Below are positions 38,179-48,240 of a stretch of DNA of 64,000 bases, in pieces. The position numbers and the translations under genes were made by a program. Source of the DNA: Enterococcus wangshanyuanii (GTDB lineage Bacteria; Bacillota; Bacilli; Lactobacillales; Enterococcaceae); contig NZ_CP021874.1 in NCBI RefSeq assembly GCF_002197645.1, positions 558,001 through 622,000 on the forward strand. The letters run 5' to 3'. The notes under the pieces are model-generated. The model was given only the letters and a program-made list of their open reading frames with translations. It did not search any database and was not told the DNA's origin. Within the stretch, counting starts at the first letter, position 1. Every line of letters begins with the position of its first letter.

Positions 38179-38661
38179 TTGATTATCGATTTTTTTACTG
38201 TACTACTTTTCATTTTTGTACTACTGATGTATGTTTATTTAATTTTAGTCAGAAAGAGTATTCTGATTAAGAGCGTCAAGAAAAAAATTGTCTATGTTTT
38301 TATCAGTACGGTCAGTTTGTTGATTCTATTTATGGCTTTAAGCGTTGAACAAAGTGCTGATCAACGGATTCGTAGTTTTCTTGCTCTCTTACTTGTCTTA
38401 AGTTTTTTATTAGATGCAAAAGGTTTTTCAGATGATCGCTTGATTTTAGGGCCTTTTGACCGTAAAGGGATATTGTATCGTGACATTGACAAGATGGCTT
38501 TGTTATTAAAAGAAGAAGAGATTTGGTTGAATTATTTCAAAGACGGTAGGAGAGGCCCCATGTTGAAATTTTCTATCCCATTAGAGGAATTACTTTGTTT
38601 CCTCTCTGACCGGTTGAATGAAGAGGCAGAAATCAACATACTTGTTGATGAAAATCAATAA
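38179..38661 (+). CDS. Small membrane protein of unknown function
   Basis: The roughly 160-residue protein has two or three N-terminal membrane segments (about 3-23, 33-50 and 65-80) and a soluble C-terminal part (about 85-160) that ends EINILVDENQ. The domain (DRKGILYRDIDKMALLLKEE, WLNYFKDGRRG) suggests a small PH-like or DUF5673-like fold, but I cannot confirm it. AAAAGGAG six bases before TTG 38179 favours this start over ATG 38149, which lacks a ribosome site. Confidence 0.65.
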   Translation: MIIDFFTVLLFIFVLLMYVYLILVRKSILIKSVKKKIVYVFISTVSLLILFMALSVEQSADQRIRSFLALLLVLSFLLDAKGFSDDRLILGPFDRKGILYRDIDKMALLLKEEEIWLNYFKDGRRGPMLKFSIPLEELLCFLSDRLNEEAEINILVDENQ

Positions 38662-38672
38662 GTAATAGACGA

Positions 38673-38720
38673 GTAAAGGTGGATTCACGTACAAAACTAG
38701 GTACGTCGTTTTCACTTTTA
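38673..38720 (+). terminator. Nested terminator-like hairpin
   Basis: ACGTAC/GTACGT nests within AAAGGTG/CACTTTT, with T-rich sequence after it. Confidence 0.6.
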
Positions 38721-38842
38721 TTAAATTATTGAGAGAATAGAGTAAAAGAAATCTATTTTTCAAAATAATAGTCAATTTTGATAGGTATTTTTTGAACAGT
38801 TTGCTATAATGTGTCAGAGAAATTCTGAAAGGAAGTATCATT

Positions 38843-39121
38843 GTGCATAAAGAAATTGAAGAGCGGCTTGCTGAATTACGCGAAAAATACAAAGAATTGC
38901 CGCCAGAGAAAAAAGCGGAGTGGGAACGCCACATCAAAAAGAAAAATTTCCTGAACTATAAGAAGATCGAGCATGTGAAATCTGACCTACTGCGCTTGGA
39001 GGCTCGACGTGCACAACTAGAGCTTTGTGATAGAGAAAAAGAATTAAGCTTGGTTGAAAAGAAAATCAGTTGTAAGAAGGAAAAATTACTTCGTTATTTA
39101 GGAAAACAAATCGATCAATAA
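38843..39121 (+). CDS. Small coiled-coil protein of unknown function
   Basis: The 92-residue protein is highly charged and helical, with heptad-like Leu spacing, starting MHKEIEERLAELREKYKELP. GTG 38843 has AAAGGAAG upstream. It contains two Cys residues but no metal motif. It lies 26 bp before the Na+/H+ antiporter gene, so it may be translated from the same mRNA. Confidence 0.7.
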   Translation: MHKEIEERLAELREKYKELPPEKKAEWERHIKKKNFLNYKKIEHVKSDLLRLEARRAQLELCDREKELSLVEKKISCKKEKLLRYLGKQIDQ

Positions 39122-39147
39122 CACCATTAGTCAAAGGGGGATACAAG

Positions 39148-41202
39148 ATGGAGTTTGTCTATTTAATTATTGTATTTGCTTTTGCTATTACTTTCTCTAA
39201 TGTCTTTAACCGAATTTTCCCGATCGTTCCGTTGCCGATCGTACAGATCATCGTTGGTGTACTGATTGGTATTACCGAGATCGGGCACGAAATAGTATTT
39301 GAACCAGAAATATTTTTAGTGATGATCATTGCACCTTTATTATTTCGAGAAGGTGAAAGAAATGACATTTCATCCACACTGAAAAACTTTAGTGTGATCT
39401 TATTTTTAGCCTTCTTCGGCGTACTGATCACATTGATCAGTGTTGGATGGGCCTTACATATAATACTCCCGGCATTGCCGATTGCAGCGTGTTTTGCTTT
39501 GGGAGCCGCTTTGGGTCCTACGGACGCCGTGGCAGTTGGTTCGTTATCAGGGAAGATTCAAATTCCGGAAAAGGCGATGCATATTCTTGAAGGTGAAGGA
39601 CTGATCAATGACGCGTCTGGCGTTACTGCCTTTCAATTTGCATTAGCTGCGTTGCTTACAGGTTCTTTTTCTGCAACAGATGCCGGAATCATGTTGATTG
39701 TTTCAAGTATTGGCGGTGCAGTCGTCGGTGCGATTTTAGTAATGATCAAAAGACAAGTTGTTATGATATTAGAAAAAGCATCAGCAAGAGATGTAACAGG
39801 TTATTTATTATTAGAATTATTACTACCGTTTTTAGCTTATATGGTTGCGGAATTATTCAATGTTTCTGGAATCATCGCAGCAGTTGTTGCAGGTGTTATG
39901 CAAGCTGCGACTTTCAAAAAAGTATCGTTATTTGAAGCGGAATTATCGAGTGTGTCTGAAAGCACTTGGGGTACGATCACTTTTATGTTGAATGCATTAG
40001 TTTTTCTTTTTCTTGGGATCGAGTTGTCTCAAGTATTTTCACCGATCTGGAATAGCGAAACGTATTCAAACAGCTTTTTGATGCTGGTTATTTTGCTTTT
40101 AAGTGTGACTTTGTTTGTTGCGCGCTTCCTTTCGATCGTTTTGATTTATAGTGTAAAAAAAGGGATCAAAAATCTTTGGCAATCTATGAATGAAATGTTG
40201 ATTTTAACATTTGGTGGTGTAAAAGGAACAGTCAGCTTAGCAACGATCTTCATTTTACCGATCACAATCAATGGCCAAACGTTTGAGGAACGCTCCTTAT
40301 TATTATTCATAACGGCCTGTGTCATTTTAGTTACCTTAGTTGGCGGAATTTTGGTATTGCCATTCTTAACGGATTCAGAAGATGTAGAGGAGATAAATCC
40401 TCAAGGAATCACCTTATTGCAAGATGTGATTGAAAAGTTGAAAGTTATCAATAAAGAAGATCCTCAAGTAGAAATGAACGTGGTCATTGAAAACTATCAA
40501 GATCGCCTAAAGGAATTGTATACCAGTCAGCTACCTTCTGATCAGAAACAGGAAGTGCAGGAATTACGGGCTTTGATCGTTTCTATTGAACGTGACGGAC
40601 TTGAAGAAAGTTTTCGTCAAAAGGAAATCGGTGTTGATGGTTATCGTCTCTATGGACGTCTGATTTCAAGGATGGAACGCTCGATTGCAAGACAGCTTCT
40701 TTCGATCATTGGTTTTTGGCTGTTGTTTGTCCGACAAATCATTGCTTTTTTCGTTCATCCAGATTTTCTATTTGCACGTAAAAACGAAGAAGATAGAAGA
40801 GAGCTCCAATCAGAAGAATTAGAAAATGTCCGACAAGTTTTCTTACAAAATACTGAAGTCATTTTAAAGAGTTTGGACAACTTAAAAGGTGTCTATGATG
40901 ATGAAATCATTCGTTTTTTCATTGAGAGTCGTCTGCAATTAGCTCAACGTTTAGAAGATGGGACATTTATCGACTCCTTTATCGTTCATTCTCAATCAAA
41001 TTATGTTAAAGAGTTATTGATCGGCTATCAAGAAGAACGAAAAGTGATCGATGAATATGAGTTATGTGATAAAATATCTTCACTAGAAGCAAACGAGTAT
41101 AGAAAAAATGTGAATTTGTTGGAATCTTATTCGATCAATGACGTTTCTAATACGATTCCATTTAGAAAGTTAGCGAAAAAATTAGAAAAAGAAGCTGAGT
41201 AA
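39148..41202 (+). CDS. CPA1-family Na+/H+ antiporter (NhaP-type)
   Basis: The 684-residue protein has about 12 membrane segments in residues 1-420 and a long cytoplasmic C-terminus (about 430-684). Transport motifs are GAALGPTDAVAVGSL and EGEGLINDASGVTAFQFALA (the Asn-Asp pair of CPA1 exchangers) and the late GGVKGTVSLATIF block. It should exchange external protons for internal Na+ or K+. The C-terminus is helical and may regulate activity. The start follows AAAGGGGG. A terminator overlaps its last codons. Confidence 0.92.
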   Translation: MEFVYLIIVFAFAITFSNVFNRIFPIVPLPIVQIIVGVLIGITEIGHEIVFEPEIFLVMIIAPLLFREGERNDISSTLKNFSVILFLAFFGVLITLISVGWALHIILPALPIAACFALGAALGPTDAVAVGSLSGKIQIPEKAMHILEGEGLINDASGVTAFQFALAALLTGSFSATDAGIMLIVSSIGGAVVGAILVMIKRQVVMILEKASARDVTGYLLLELLLPFLAYMVAELFNVSGIIAAVVAGVMQAATFKKVSLFEAELSSVSESTWGTITFMLNALVFLFLGIELSQVFSPIWNSETYSNSFLMLVILLLSVTLFVARFLSIVLIYSVKKGIKNLWQSMNEMLILTFGGVKGTVSLATIFILPITINGQTFEERSLLLFITACVILVTLVGGILVLPFLTDSEDVEEINPQGITLLQDVIEKLKVINKEDPQVEMNVVIENYQDRLKELYTSQLPSDQKQEVQELRALIVSIERDGLEESFRQKEIGVDGYRLYGRLISRMERSIARQLLSIIGFWLLFVRQIIAFFVHPDFLFARKNEEDRRELQSEELENVRQVFLQNTEVILKSLDNLKGVYDDEIIRFFIESRLQLAQRLEDGTFIDSFIVHSQSNYVKELLIGYQEERKVIDEYELCDKISSLEANEYRKNVNLLESYSINDVSNTIPFRKLAKKLEKEAE

Positions 41203-41220
41203 GAAAACAAGCTTCTTTTT
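41189..41220 (+). terminator. Terminator overlapping the antiporter stop codon
   Basis: AAGAAGCT (41189-41196) pairs with AGCTTCTT (41210-41217), followed by a T-run; the 5' arm lies in the last coding codons. Confidence 0.72.
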
Positions 41221-41259
41221 TTTGTTTATTTTTGATACAATAAGCAGGATGAAAAGGGT

Positions 41260-43158
41260 GTGAGCAAACAGATGAAAGAATTAAAAGTCACAGAACTAAC
41301 TAAAACATACGGGGAAAAAACATTATTTGATCATATATCCTTCTATATCCATGAAAAAAATCGAATTGGTTTGATTGGAACGAACGGGACTGGAAAAACT
41401 ACTTTATTAAATATACTAGCTGGTAAAGATAGTGGAGATGGAGACGTTCAAGCAATTCAGCAACCAAATGATTATCAAATCGGTTACCTTTCACAAGATC
41501 AGGTTTTTGATCCTGAATTAACAGTCGTGGATGCTATTTTCCAAGGAGAAACACCGATTATTCAAGCAGTTAAACGGTACGAGCTGGCACTTATTGCTCT
41601 GGCTGAAGACGGTAGTAGTGAAGCTGCTCAAAGACAATATGCTCAGGCCGAAGAATTAATGAACAAAGAAGATGCTTGGACAGCAGATACAGATGCTAAA
41701 ATCATTTTACAAAAATTAGGAATCGAAACGCTCCATAAAAAAATTGGAGAATTATCCGGCGGTCAAAAAAAGCGTGTTAGTTTAGCACAGGTTTTGATCG
41801 AATCCCCAGACCTACTGATTTTGGATGAGCCGACAAATCACTTGGATTATGAAGCAATCAGCTGGCTTGAAAGCTTTTTGAATGGTTATCGTGGTGCCAT
41901 CTTAATGGTGACACATGATCGTTATTTTCTCGACCGAGTGACCAATCGAATTTTTGAGCTGTCATTTGGAAAATTATATGAATATAAAGGGAATTACGAA
42001 GCATATATTTTGGCTAAGGCTGAACGTGAGCGGATCGAGATCGATCAAGAAGAGAAACGAAAACAACTGTATAAACAAGAGCTTGAGTGGATGCGCGCAG
42101 GAGTTCAGGCTCGCGGAACCAAACAACAAGCTAGACAAGATCGGTTTCATGATCTTAAGGAAAACTTGCATCAGGTCAATCAAAAAGGGCAATTAGAGAT
42201 CGATATTGCTGGACAACGGCTTGGAAAAAAGGTACTTGAAATAAAAGACGGGAATTATTCAATTGAACAGAAAGTTATTTTAAAGCAATTTGACCTTCTT
42301 GTGCAGGCAAAAGACCGCATTGGAATCACAGGAAAAAATGGTGCAGGGAAATCAACTTTATTAAATATCTTAGCCGGGCGTTTACCTTTAGAGAGCGGTC
42401 TCTATTCGATTGGTGAAACAGTGAGATTAGCATACTACACGCAACAAAATGAAGCTATGGATCCAAACCAGCGGATGATCGCGTATCTTCAAGAAGCTGC
42501 TGAACAGGTACAAAGGACAGACGGCAGCAGCATTGGAGTCGCTGAACTGCTTGAACAGTTTCTTTTCCCTCGTTTTATGCATGGGACGATCATCGGCAAG
42601 CTTTCTGGTGGAGAAAAACGACGTTTATATCTATTGAAACTACTAATAGGTCAGCCAAATGTTTTGCTGCTTGATGAACCGACCAATGATTTAGATATCG
42701 ATACATTGACAATTTTAGAAGATTATATCCGTACATTCAAAGGTGCGGTTATTGCCGTATCACATGACCGATATTTTCTTGATAAAACAATGGAAAAACT
42801 ACTTGTTTTTGAAGGAGAAGGACAGATAAGTACGTATTTTGGTTCGATGAGTGATTACTTGAACCAAAATAAAGAATCTGCTAAAAAAACGGTTAAATCT
42901 GAGCCGAAACAAATTCAAGTGACCGAAAAAAAAGAAAAAGTAAAATTGACTTATATGGAACAAAAAGAATGGGCCACAATTGAAACTGAAATCAGTGAAC
43001 TAGAAAATCGTTCCGCTCAACTTGGAGAAGAAATGAATCATCAAGGAGATGATTTTACAAAGCTTCAGCAACTGCAAACAGAATTAACGACTGTTGAACA
43101 GCAACTAGAAGAAAAATTGGAACGTTGGGAATATTTGAGTGAATTTGCAGAAAATTAG
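41260..43158 (+). CDS. ABC-F family ATPase (Uup/YfmR-like)
   Basis: The 632-residue protein has two ABC domains without membrane segments: Walker A GTNGTGKTT and GKNGAGKST, signatures LSGGQKKR and LSGGEKRR, Walker B LLILDEPTNHLD and VLLLDEPTNDLD. A linker and a C-terminal coiled coil (about 560-630) place it near Uup/YfmR, which act on stalled ribosomes, rather than among the resistance ABC-Fs. GTG 41260 and ATG 41272 are both possible starts. It is 10 bp upstream of thyA. Confidence 0.92.
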   Translation: MSKQMKELKVTELTKTYGEKTLFDHISFYIHEKNRIGLIGTNGTGKTTLLNILAGKDSGDGDVQAIQQPNDYQIGYLSQDQVFDPELTVVDAIFQGETPIIQAVKRYELALIALAEDGSSEAAQRQYAQAEELMNKEDAWTADTDAKIILQKLGIETLHKKIGELSGGQKKRVSLAQVLIESPDLLILDEPTNHLDYEAISWLESFLNGYRGAILMVTHDRYFLDRVTNRIFELSFGKLYEYKGNYEAYILAKAERERIEIDQEEKRKQLYKQELEWMRAGVQARGTKQQARQDRFHDLKENLHQVNQKGQLEIDIAGQRLGKKVLEIKDGNYSIEQKVILKQFDLLVQAKDRIGITGKNGAGKSTLLNILAGRLPLESGLYSIGETVRLAYYTQQNEAMDPNQRMIAYLQEAAEQVQRTDGSSIGVAELLEQFLFPRFMHGTIIGKLSGGEKRRLYLLKLLIGQPNVLLLDEPTNDLDIDTLTILEDYIRTFKGAVIAVSHDRYFLDKTMEKLLVFEGEGQISTYFGSMSDYLNQNKESAKKTVKSEPKQIQVTEKKEKVKLTYMEQKEWATIETEISELENRSAQLGEEMNHQGDDFTKLQQLQTELTTVEQQLEEKLERWEYLSEFAEN

Positions 43159-43167
43159 GAGGCAATA

Positions 43168-44118
43168 ATGATGGAAGAAGCATACTTAGCACTAGGCCGC
43201 AAAATTTTAGAAGAGGGACATGTAAAAGAAGATCGGACTGGAACTGGGACTAAAAGTATTTTTGGTCATCAAATGCGTTTTGATTTATCTCAAGGGTTTC
43301 CATTGCTTACGACAAAGCGTGTTCCTTTTGGCTTGATCAAAAGCGAGTTGTTGTGGTTTTTAAAAGGAGACACGAATATTCGTTACTTATTGGAGCATAA
43401 TAATCATATTTGGGACGAGTGGGCCTTTGAGCGATACATTAAAAGCGAAGATTATCGAGGACCAGATATGACAGATTTTGGTCGTAGAGTATTAGTGGAT
43501 GACGAATTTAAACTAAGCTACGAGGCCGAGCACAAAGCGTTTTGTGAAAAGATCGTATCAGATGAAGCATTTGCTGCTAAGTATGGAGAGCTAGGTAATA
43601 TTTATGGTGCGCAGTGGCGTCATTGGGAAACAAAAGACGGCGGTTTTATCGATCAACTGAAAAATGTCATTGAGATGATCAAAACAACGCCAGACTCACG
43701 TCGATTGATCGTCTCTGCTTGGAATCCAGAAGATGTGCCTTCAATGGCTTTACCTCCATGTCACACTATGTTTCAATTTTATGTGAATGATGGTAAATTG
43801 AGCTGTCAATTATATCAACGTAGTGGAGATGTCTTTCTAGGTGTACCGTTTAACATCGCTAGTTATGCATTATTGACTCATCTAATTGCTCACGAAACGG
43901 GCTTAGAAGTGGGGGATTTTGTCCATACTCTTGGAGATGCGCATTTGTATACAAATCATATTGATCAAATGAAAGAGCAGTTATCAAGAGAACTTCGTTC
44001 ATTTCCTACACTTAAGTTGAACCAAGAAAAGGAATCTGTTTTTGATTTTGAAATGGAAGATATTGTAATAGAAGGATATGATCCTCACCCAGCAATCAAA
44101 GCACCTATCGCCGTTTAA
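43168..44118 (+). CDS. thyA: Thymidylate synthase
   Basis: This 316-residue enzyme methylates dUMP with methylene-tetrahydrofolate. The catalytic Cys is in [44 protein letters not shown] and [12 protein letters not shown] are conserved. It carries the insertion (around residues 85-140) seen in the long Lactobacillales form, making it about 50 residues longer than E. coli ThyA. AGGAGG precedes ATG 43168. It is 18 bp upstream of folA. Confidence 0.97.
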   Translation: MMEEAYLALGRKILEEGHVKEDRTGTGTKSIFGHQMRFDLSQGFPLLTTKRVPFGLIKSELLWFLKGDTNIRYLLEHNNHIWDEWAFERYIKSEDYRGPDMTDFGRRVLVDDEFKLSYEAEHKAFCEKIVSDEAFAAKYGELGNIYGAQWRHWETKDGGFIDQLKNVIEMIKTTPDSRRLIVSAWNPEDVPSMALPPCHTMFQFYVNDGKLSCQLYQRSGDVFLGVPFNIASYALLTHLIAHETGLEVGDFVHTLGDAHLYTNHIDQMKEQLSRELRSFPTLKLNQEKESVFDFEMEDIVIEGYDPHPAIKAPIAV

Positions 44119-44136
44119 GTTTGAAAGGAGCATTTT

Positions 44137-44646
44137 ATGTTAGCAGCTATCTGGGCACAAGATGAACAGGGAACGATCGGAAAGGAAAATCGATTGCCGT
44201 GGCATCTGCCAAATGATCTAAAATTTTTTAAGCAAATGACGGAGGATAATACAATCGTCATGGGAAGAAAAACATTTGAAGGAATGGGAAGTCGTCCGCT
44301 GCCTAATCGACAAACGATCGTTATGACGAGGGACAAAAACTATAAGGCTTCTGGCGTTATTGTTGTTCATGATATAGACGAAGTACTGGCCTATGCCCAA
44401 GAATTTTCAGGAATTACTTTTATAGCTGGCGGTTCCAAAGTTTACGAGGAATTTTTACCTTACTGTGACGTTTTATATCGTACAGTGATCAGCCATACTT
44501 TTGATGGAGATTCAGTATTTCCAGAAGTTTCTTGGGAAGATTGGACGTTGATCAATCTTAGCCCTGGTGAGCAGGATGAACAAAATTACTATTCTTATCA
44601 GTTTGAAACATACCAAAGGAAAGTCTGCCCAGAGCAGGAAGAGTAA
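44137..44646 (+). CDS. folA: Dihydrofolate reductase
   Basis: This 169-residue enzyme regenerates tetrahydrofolate consumed by ThyA next to it. The active-site acid is in LPWHLPNDLKFFKQMT and the NADPH site in VMGRKTFEGMG and FIAGGSKVYEEF. It is the chromosomal, trimethoprim-sensitive type by length and context; resistance cannot be judged from this. GAAAGGAG precedes the ATG. Confidence 0.96.
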   Translation: MLAAIWAQDEQGTIGKENRLPWHLPNDLKFFKQMTEDNTIVMGRKTFEGMGSRPLPNRQTIVMTRDKNYKASGVIVVHDIDEVLAYAQEFSGITFIAGGSKVYEEFLPYCDVLYRTVISHTFDGDSVFPEVSWEDWTLINLSPGEQDEQNYYSYQFETYQRKVCPEQEE

Positions 44647-44688
44647 AAAAAGTTAGCAGGTCTGTAGAAGATTCTGCTAACTTTTTTA
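44646..44688. terminator. Bidirectional terminator between folA and lexA
   Basis: AAAAAAGTTAGCAG (44646-44659) pairs with CTGCTAACTTTTTT (44674-44687) between the convergent genes. Confidence 0.88.
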
Positions 44689-45309
44689 TTAAATATGATT
44701 GCGGTATAAACCAACAACTTTACCAAGAATACTAACATTAGGCAGAATGATCGGTTCTAATGCATCATTCTCAGGTTGTAGGCGAATATGGTCTGTTTCC
44801 TTAAAGAATCGCTTGCATGTTGCTTCATCTTCATCTGTCATTGCAATAACAATGTCCCCATTTGCTGCAGCACTTTGTTTACGAACGATAACTTGATCAC
44901 CATCCAGTATTCCAGCGTTGATCATACTTTCTCCGCGAATCGTCAACATGAATAGTGAATTTTCTTCGGATTGTAAATCAGGCGGCAATGGGAAAAAATC
45001 CGATGCCTCTTCAACAGCTAGGATTGGTTCACCAGCAGTAACCACCCCCAACATAGGAATGACTGTTGGCTTGATACCGATTTTTTCCAATCCTTCAGCA
45101 GTCAGTTCGATCGCTCGAGGTTTAGTCGGGTCTCTTAGGATCAATCCTTTTTTTTCTAAACGTGCTAAATGTCCATGAACAGTAGAAGTAGAGGATAGGT
45201 CTACTGCTTTTCCGATTTCTCGAACGGTTGGAGGATAGCCTTTAAGTTCGACTTGTTCATATATATATTTTAATACTTCGACTTGTCTTGTATCTGTACG
45301 TTTCACCAA
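44689..45309 (-). CDS. lexA: LexA repressor of the SOS response
   Basis: The roughly 206-residue protein has an N-terminal winged helix ([20 protein letters not shown]) and a C-terminal self-cleaving protease. The Ala-Gly cleavage site is in [10 protein letters not shown], the nucleophile Ser in [10 protein letters not shown] and the general base Lys in VIVRKQSAA. It represses DNA-damage genes until RecA triggers cleavage. TTG 45309 or GTG 45306 is more likely than GTG 45318, which overlaps the AAGGTG ribosome site. A LexA box lies in its promoter. Confidence 0.95.
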   Translation of the reverse strand: MVKRTDTRQVEVLKYIYEQVELKGYPPTVREIGKAVDLSSTSTVHGHLARLEKKGLILRDPTKPRAIELTAEGLEKIGIKPTVIPMLGVVTAGEPILAVEEASDFFPLPPDLQSEENSLFMLTIRGESMINAGILDGDQVIVRKQSAAANGDIVIAMTDEDEATCKRFFKETDHIRLQPENDALEPIILPNVSILGKVVGLYRNHI

Positions 45310-45365
45310 AACCCGCACCTTCTTTCAATTTATAAATTTAGTGTACCATAGTTTTCTATAGGAAT

Positions 45366-45379
45366 CAAACAAGCGTTCG
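45366..45379 (-). promoter_or_regulatory. LexA box over the lexA promoter
   Basis: The reverse strand reads CGAACGCTTGTTTG, close to the Firmicutes consensus CGAACRNRYGTTYG. It overlaps a predicted -35 TTGATT, with -10 TACACT 17 bp downstream, fitting LexA autoregulation. Confidence 0.75.
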
Positions 45380-45557
45380 TATTTTTTGTTAAAAGTATTA
45401 TTATATGCAAAAAAAAGGGTAAGAACATTGTTTTATCTAGAATATGGTTGTATTTTTATAATACATCTTATAAGATAGACATGGAAAGTAAACTCTTATT
45501 TCTTATTATGATTACTATCAAGATTTTTGCTAACCTTTCATTAAAGGAGGACAATAA

Positions 45558-45800
45558 ATGCTATCACCAGAAAAAATGAACCGCATCAATGAACTTGCTA
45601 AAAAAGCAAAGGAGAGCGGATTATCAGAAACTGAAAAAAAAGAACAGAACGAACTCAGACAAGAATATTTAGCGACCTTCCGCAGCGGCATGCGTCATCA
45701 TATCGAAGGGATGAAGGTCGTAGATCCGGAAGGAAAAGATGTGACCCCAGATAAATTAAAGAAAATCCAAAAGCAAAAAGGGCTGCATAATAGAAAATAA
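45558..45800 (+). CDS. ynzC: DUF896 family protein (YnzC-like)
   Basis: The 80-residue protein has the DUF896 pattern: MLSPEKMNRINELAKKAKES, then NELRQEYLATFRSGMRHHIEG and a basic tail. In B. subtilis ynzC lies near lexA and tkt in the SOS-induced yneAB-ynzC unit, so the context is conserved although yneA and yneB are absent here. Its function is unclear. AAAGGAGG precedes the ATG. Confidence 0.92.
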   Translation: MLSPEKMNRINELAKKAKESGLSETEKKEQNELRQEYLATFRSGMRHHIEGMKVVDPEGKDVTPDKLKKIQKQKGLHNRK

Positions 45801-45898
45801 TTTCAGTTTTTTTTACTGAAAGTAATTGCTTTCATAAAAGAAATACGCTAAAATGGACTTAATAAAGGTAAAAAAAACCTAAATAGGAGATGATTTTT

Positions 45899-47893
45899 TT
45901 GTTCGACAACACTGATCAATTAGGCGTCAATACCATTCGTACCTTAAGTATCGAAGCGATTCAAAAAGCTAATTCAGGACATCCTGGATTACCAATGGGG
46001 GCAGCCCCTATGGCCTATGCACTTTGGACAAAACACTTAAAAGTAAATCCTAAAACCTCAAGAAACTGGGCAGACAGAGACCGTTTCGTTCTTTCTGCCG
46101 GGCATGGTTCAGCGATGTTATATAGTTTGCTTCATTTAGCAGGTTATAACGTTTCTATCGATGATTTGAAAGGTTTCCGTCAATGGGAAAGTTTGACTCC
46201 TGGTCACCCTGAAGTTCATCATACAGATGGTGTCGAAGCAACAACTGGTCCATTAGGTCAAGGGATTGCGATGGCTGTGGGAATGGCAATGGCTGAAGCG
46301 CATACTGCTGCAGTCTACAACCGCGATAGTTTCCCTGTGATCGATCATTATACTTATGCACTTTGTGGTGATGGTGACTTGATGGAAGGCGTTTCTCAGG
46401 AAGCAAGCTCAATGGCTGGTCATATGAAACTCGGCAAATTGATCGTGTTATATGATTCAAATGATATTTCATTAGATGGACCAACGTCTAAAGCCTTCAC
46501 TGAAAATGTCGGTGCCCGCTATGAAGCATACGGCTGGCAGCATATCTTAGTAAAAGACGGAAATGATTTAGAAGCCATTTCAAAAGCAATCGAAACTGCT
46601 AAAGCTGAGACAGATAAACCAACATTGATCGAAGTGAAAACAGTGATTGGATTTGGGTCACCTAAAGAAGGAACATCAGCTGTTCATGGAGCACCTCTTG
46701 GAGCAGAAGGTATTACTGCAGCGAAAGCCGTTTACGGCTGGGAATACCCAGATTTTACAGTTCCGGATAAAGTTGCAGCACGATTCAAAGAAACAGTAGT
46801 TGATGAAGGCGAAAAAGCTGAAAACGAATGGAATACAATGTTTGAAAACTATACAAAATCACATCCTGAACTAGCGAAACAATTCAAACAAGCTTTTGCT
46901 GATGAACTTCCTGAAAATTGGGATAGTGAATTGCCAAGTTACGAGGTTGGGACTAGTGCAGCGAGTCGTGTGACTAGTAAAGAGACGATCCAAGCTCTTT
47001 CTAAAACTATTCCTAGCTTCTGGGGCGGATCAGCTGATTTGTCAGCTTCAAATAATACAATGGTTGCTGCTGAAAAAGATTTTGAGCCTGGACAATACGA
47101 AGGTCGTAATATCTGGTTTGGTGTTCGCGAGTTCGCCATGGCAGCTGCTATGAACGGTATTCAATTACATGGAGGAAGCCGTATTTACGGAGGAACGTTC
47201 TTTGTATTTACTGATTATCTTCGTCCGGCAGTTCGTTTAGCTGCTATCCAAAATACACCTGTGACATATGTCTTGACGCATGATTCAGTCGCAGTCGGAG
47301 AAGATGGACCAACCCATGAGCCTGTTGAGCAATTGGCAAGTATTCGTTGTATGCCTGGTGTTCAAGTTATCCGTCCGGCAGATGGCAATGAAACAGTTGC
47401 AGCTTGGAAAATCGCGATGACAACAAAAGACGCACCAACTATTCTAGTACTAAGCCGTCAAAACTTACCAGTTATTGAAGGCACTAAAGAAAATGCAGGT
47501 GAGCTTGTTAAAAAGGGAGCCTATGTAATATCAGCTCAAAAAGGAGCAAAACCTGAAGGTATTTTGATTGCAACAGGTTCTGAAGTTAATCTAGCAATCG
47601 AAGCGCAAAAACTGCTCTCTGAGCAAGGAAAAGATGTTTCTGTTGTTTCAATGCCAAGTTTCGACTTATTTGAAAAACAATCAGATGAATATAAAGAATC
47701 AGTTCTTCCTAAAGAAGTAACTAAGCGGGTAGCGGTTGAAGCGGCTTCTCCATTCGGTTGGGAGCGTTATGTAGGAACTGCAGGAACAACTGTAACGATC
47801 GATCATTTTGGAGCATCTGCACCAGGCGATCTAGTCTTGAAAGAGTTTGGTTTCACACCAGAAAATGTTGCTGCGAAATTCAATACTTTATAA
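45899..47893 (+). CDS. tkt: Transketolase
   Basis: The 664-residue thiamine diphosphate enzyme transfers two-carbon units in the pentose phosphate pathway and so makes erythrose 4-phosphate, the aro precursor. Motifs are [54 protein letters not shown] (ThDP/Mg site) and [16 protein letters not shown]. The open frame begins at ATG 45890, directly abutting AGGAG, so TTG 45899 is more plausible. Confidence 0.94.
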   Translation: MFDNTDQLGVNTIRTLSIEAIQKANSGHPGLPMGAAPMAYALWTKHLKVNPKTSRNWADRDRFVLSAGHGSAMLYSLLHLAGYNVSIDDLKGFRQWESLTPGHPEVHHTDGVEATTGPLGQGIAMAVGMAMAEAHTAAVYNRDSFPVIDHYTYALCGDGDLMEGVSQEASSMAGHMKLGKLIVLYDSNDISLDGPTSKAFTENVGARYEAYGWQHILVKDGNDLEAISKAIETAKAETDKPTLIEVKTVIGFGSPKEGTSAVHGAPLGAEGITAAKAVYGWEYPDFTVPDKVAARFKETVVDEGEKAENEWNTMFENYTKSHPELAKQFKQAFADELPENWDSELPSYEVGTSAASRVTSKETIQALSKTIPSFWGGSADLSASNNTMVAAEKDFEPGQYEGRNIWFGVREFAMAAAMNGIQLHGGSRIYGGTFFVFTDYLRPAVRLAAIQNTPVTYVLTHDSVAVGEDGPTHEPVEQLASIRCMPGVQVIRPADGNETVAAWKIAMTTKDAPTILVLSRQNLPVIEGTKENAGELVKKGAYVISAQKGAKPEGILIATGSEVNLAIEAQKLLSEQGKDVSVVSMPSFDLFEKQSDEYKESVLPKEVTKRVAVEAASPFGWERYVGTAGTTVTIDHFGASAPGDLVLKEFGFTPENVAAKFNTL

Positions 47894-47904
47894 TAGCTAA
47901 CTGA

Positions 47905-47947
47905 ACACACAAAATTCACTTTGCATGGTGAATTTTGTGTGTTTTAT
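47905..47947 (+). terminator. tkt terminator
   Basis: ACACACAAAATTCAC (47905-47919) pairs perfectly with GTGAATTTTGTGTGT (47928-47942); TTTA follows. Confidence 0.85.
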
Positions 47948-48240
47948 TTAATCAAATCTATGTAATAAATGTAACCAAATCGAAATAACTGGAAAGAATC
48001 TGCTTTTTTGTTAACTTTTTCTTAGAAAGCTGTTAGTGAGCGTTTTATTCAATAAATAGTTATAAATATAGAACACACTCTGTGAGAAATGCAAAACAAT
48101 TAACAATAATATAATAAAACAAACATTTCAACCGAGTTACACTACCTTTAAATATCTATTTTTCGAATCTAAATGATTGTTTATAAAAAAAACTCCTAGT
48201 AGAATGAATGTACGATGTTCTATTGAGGAGGAACAAATGG

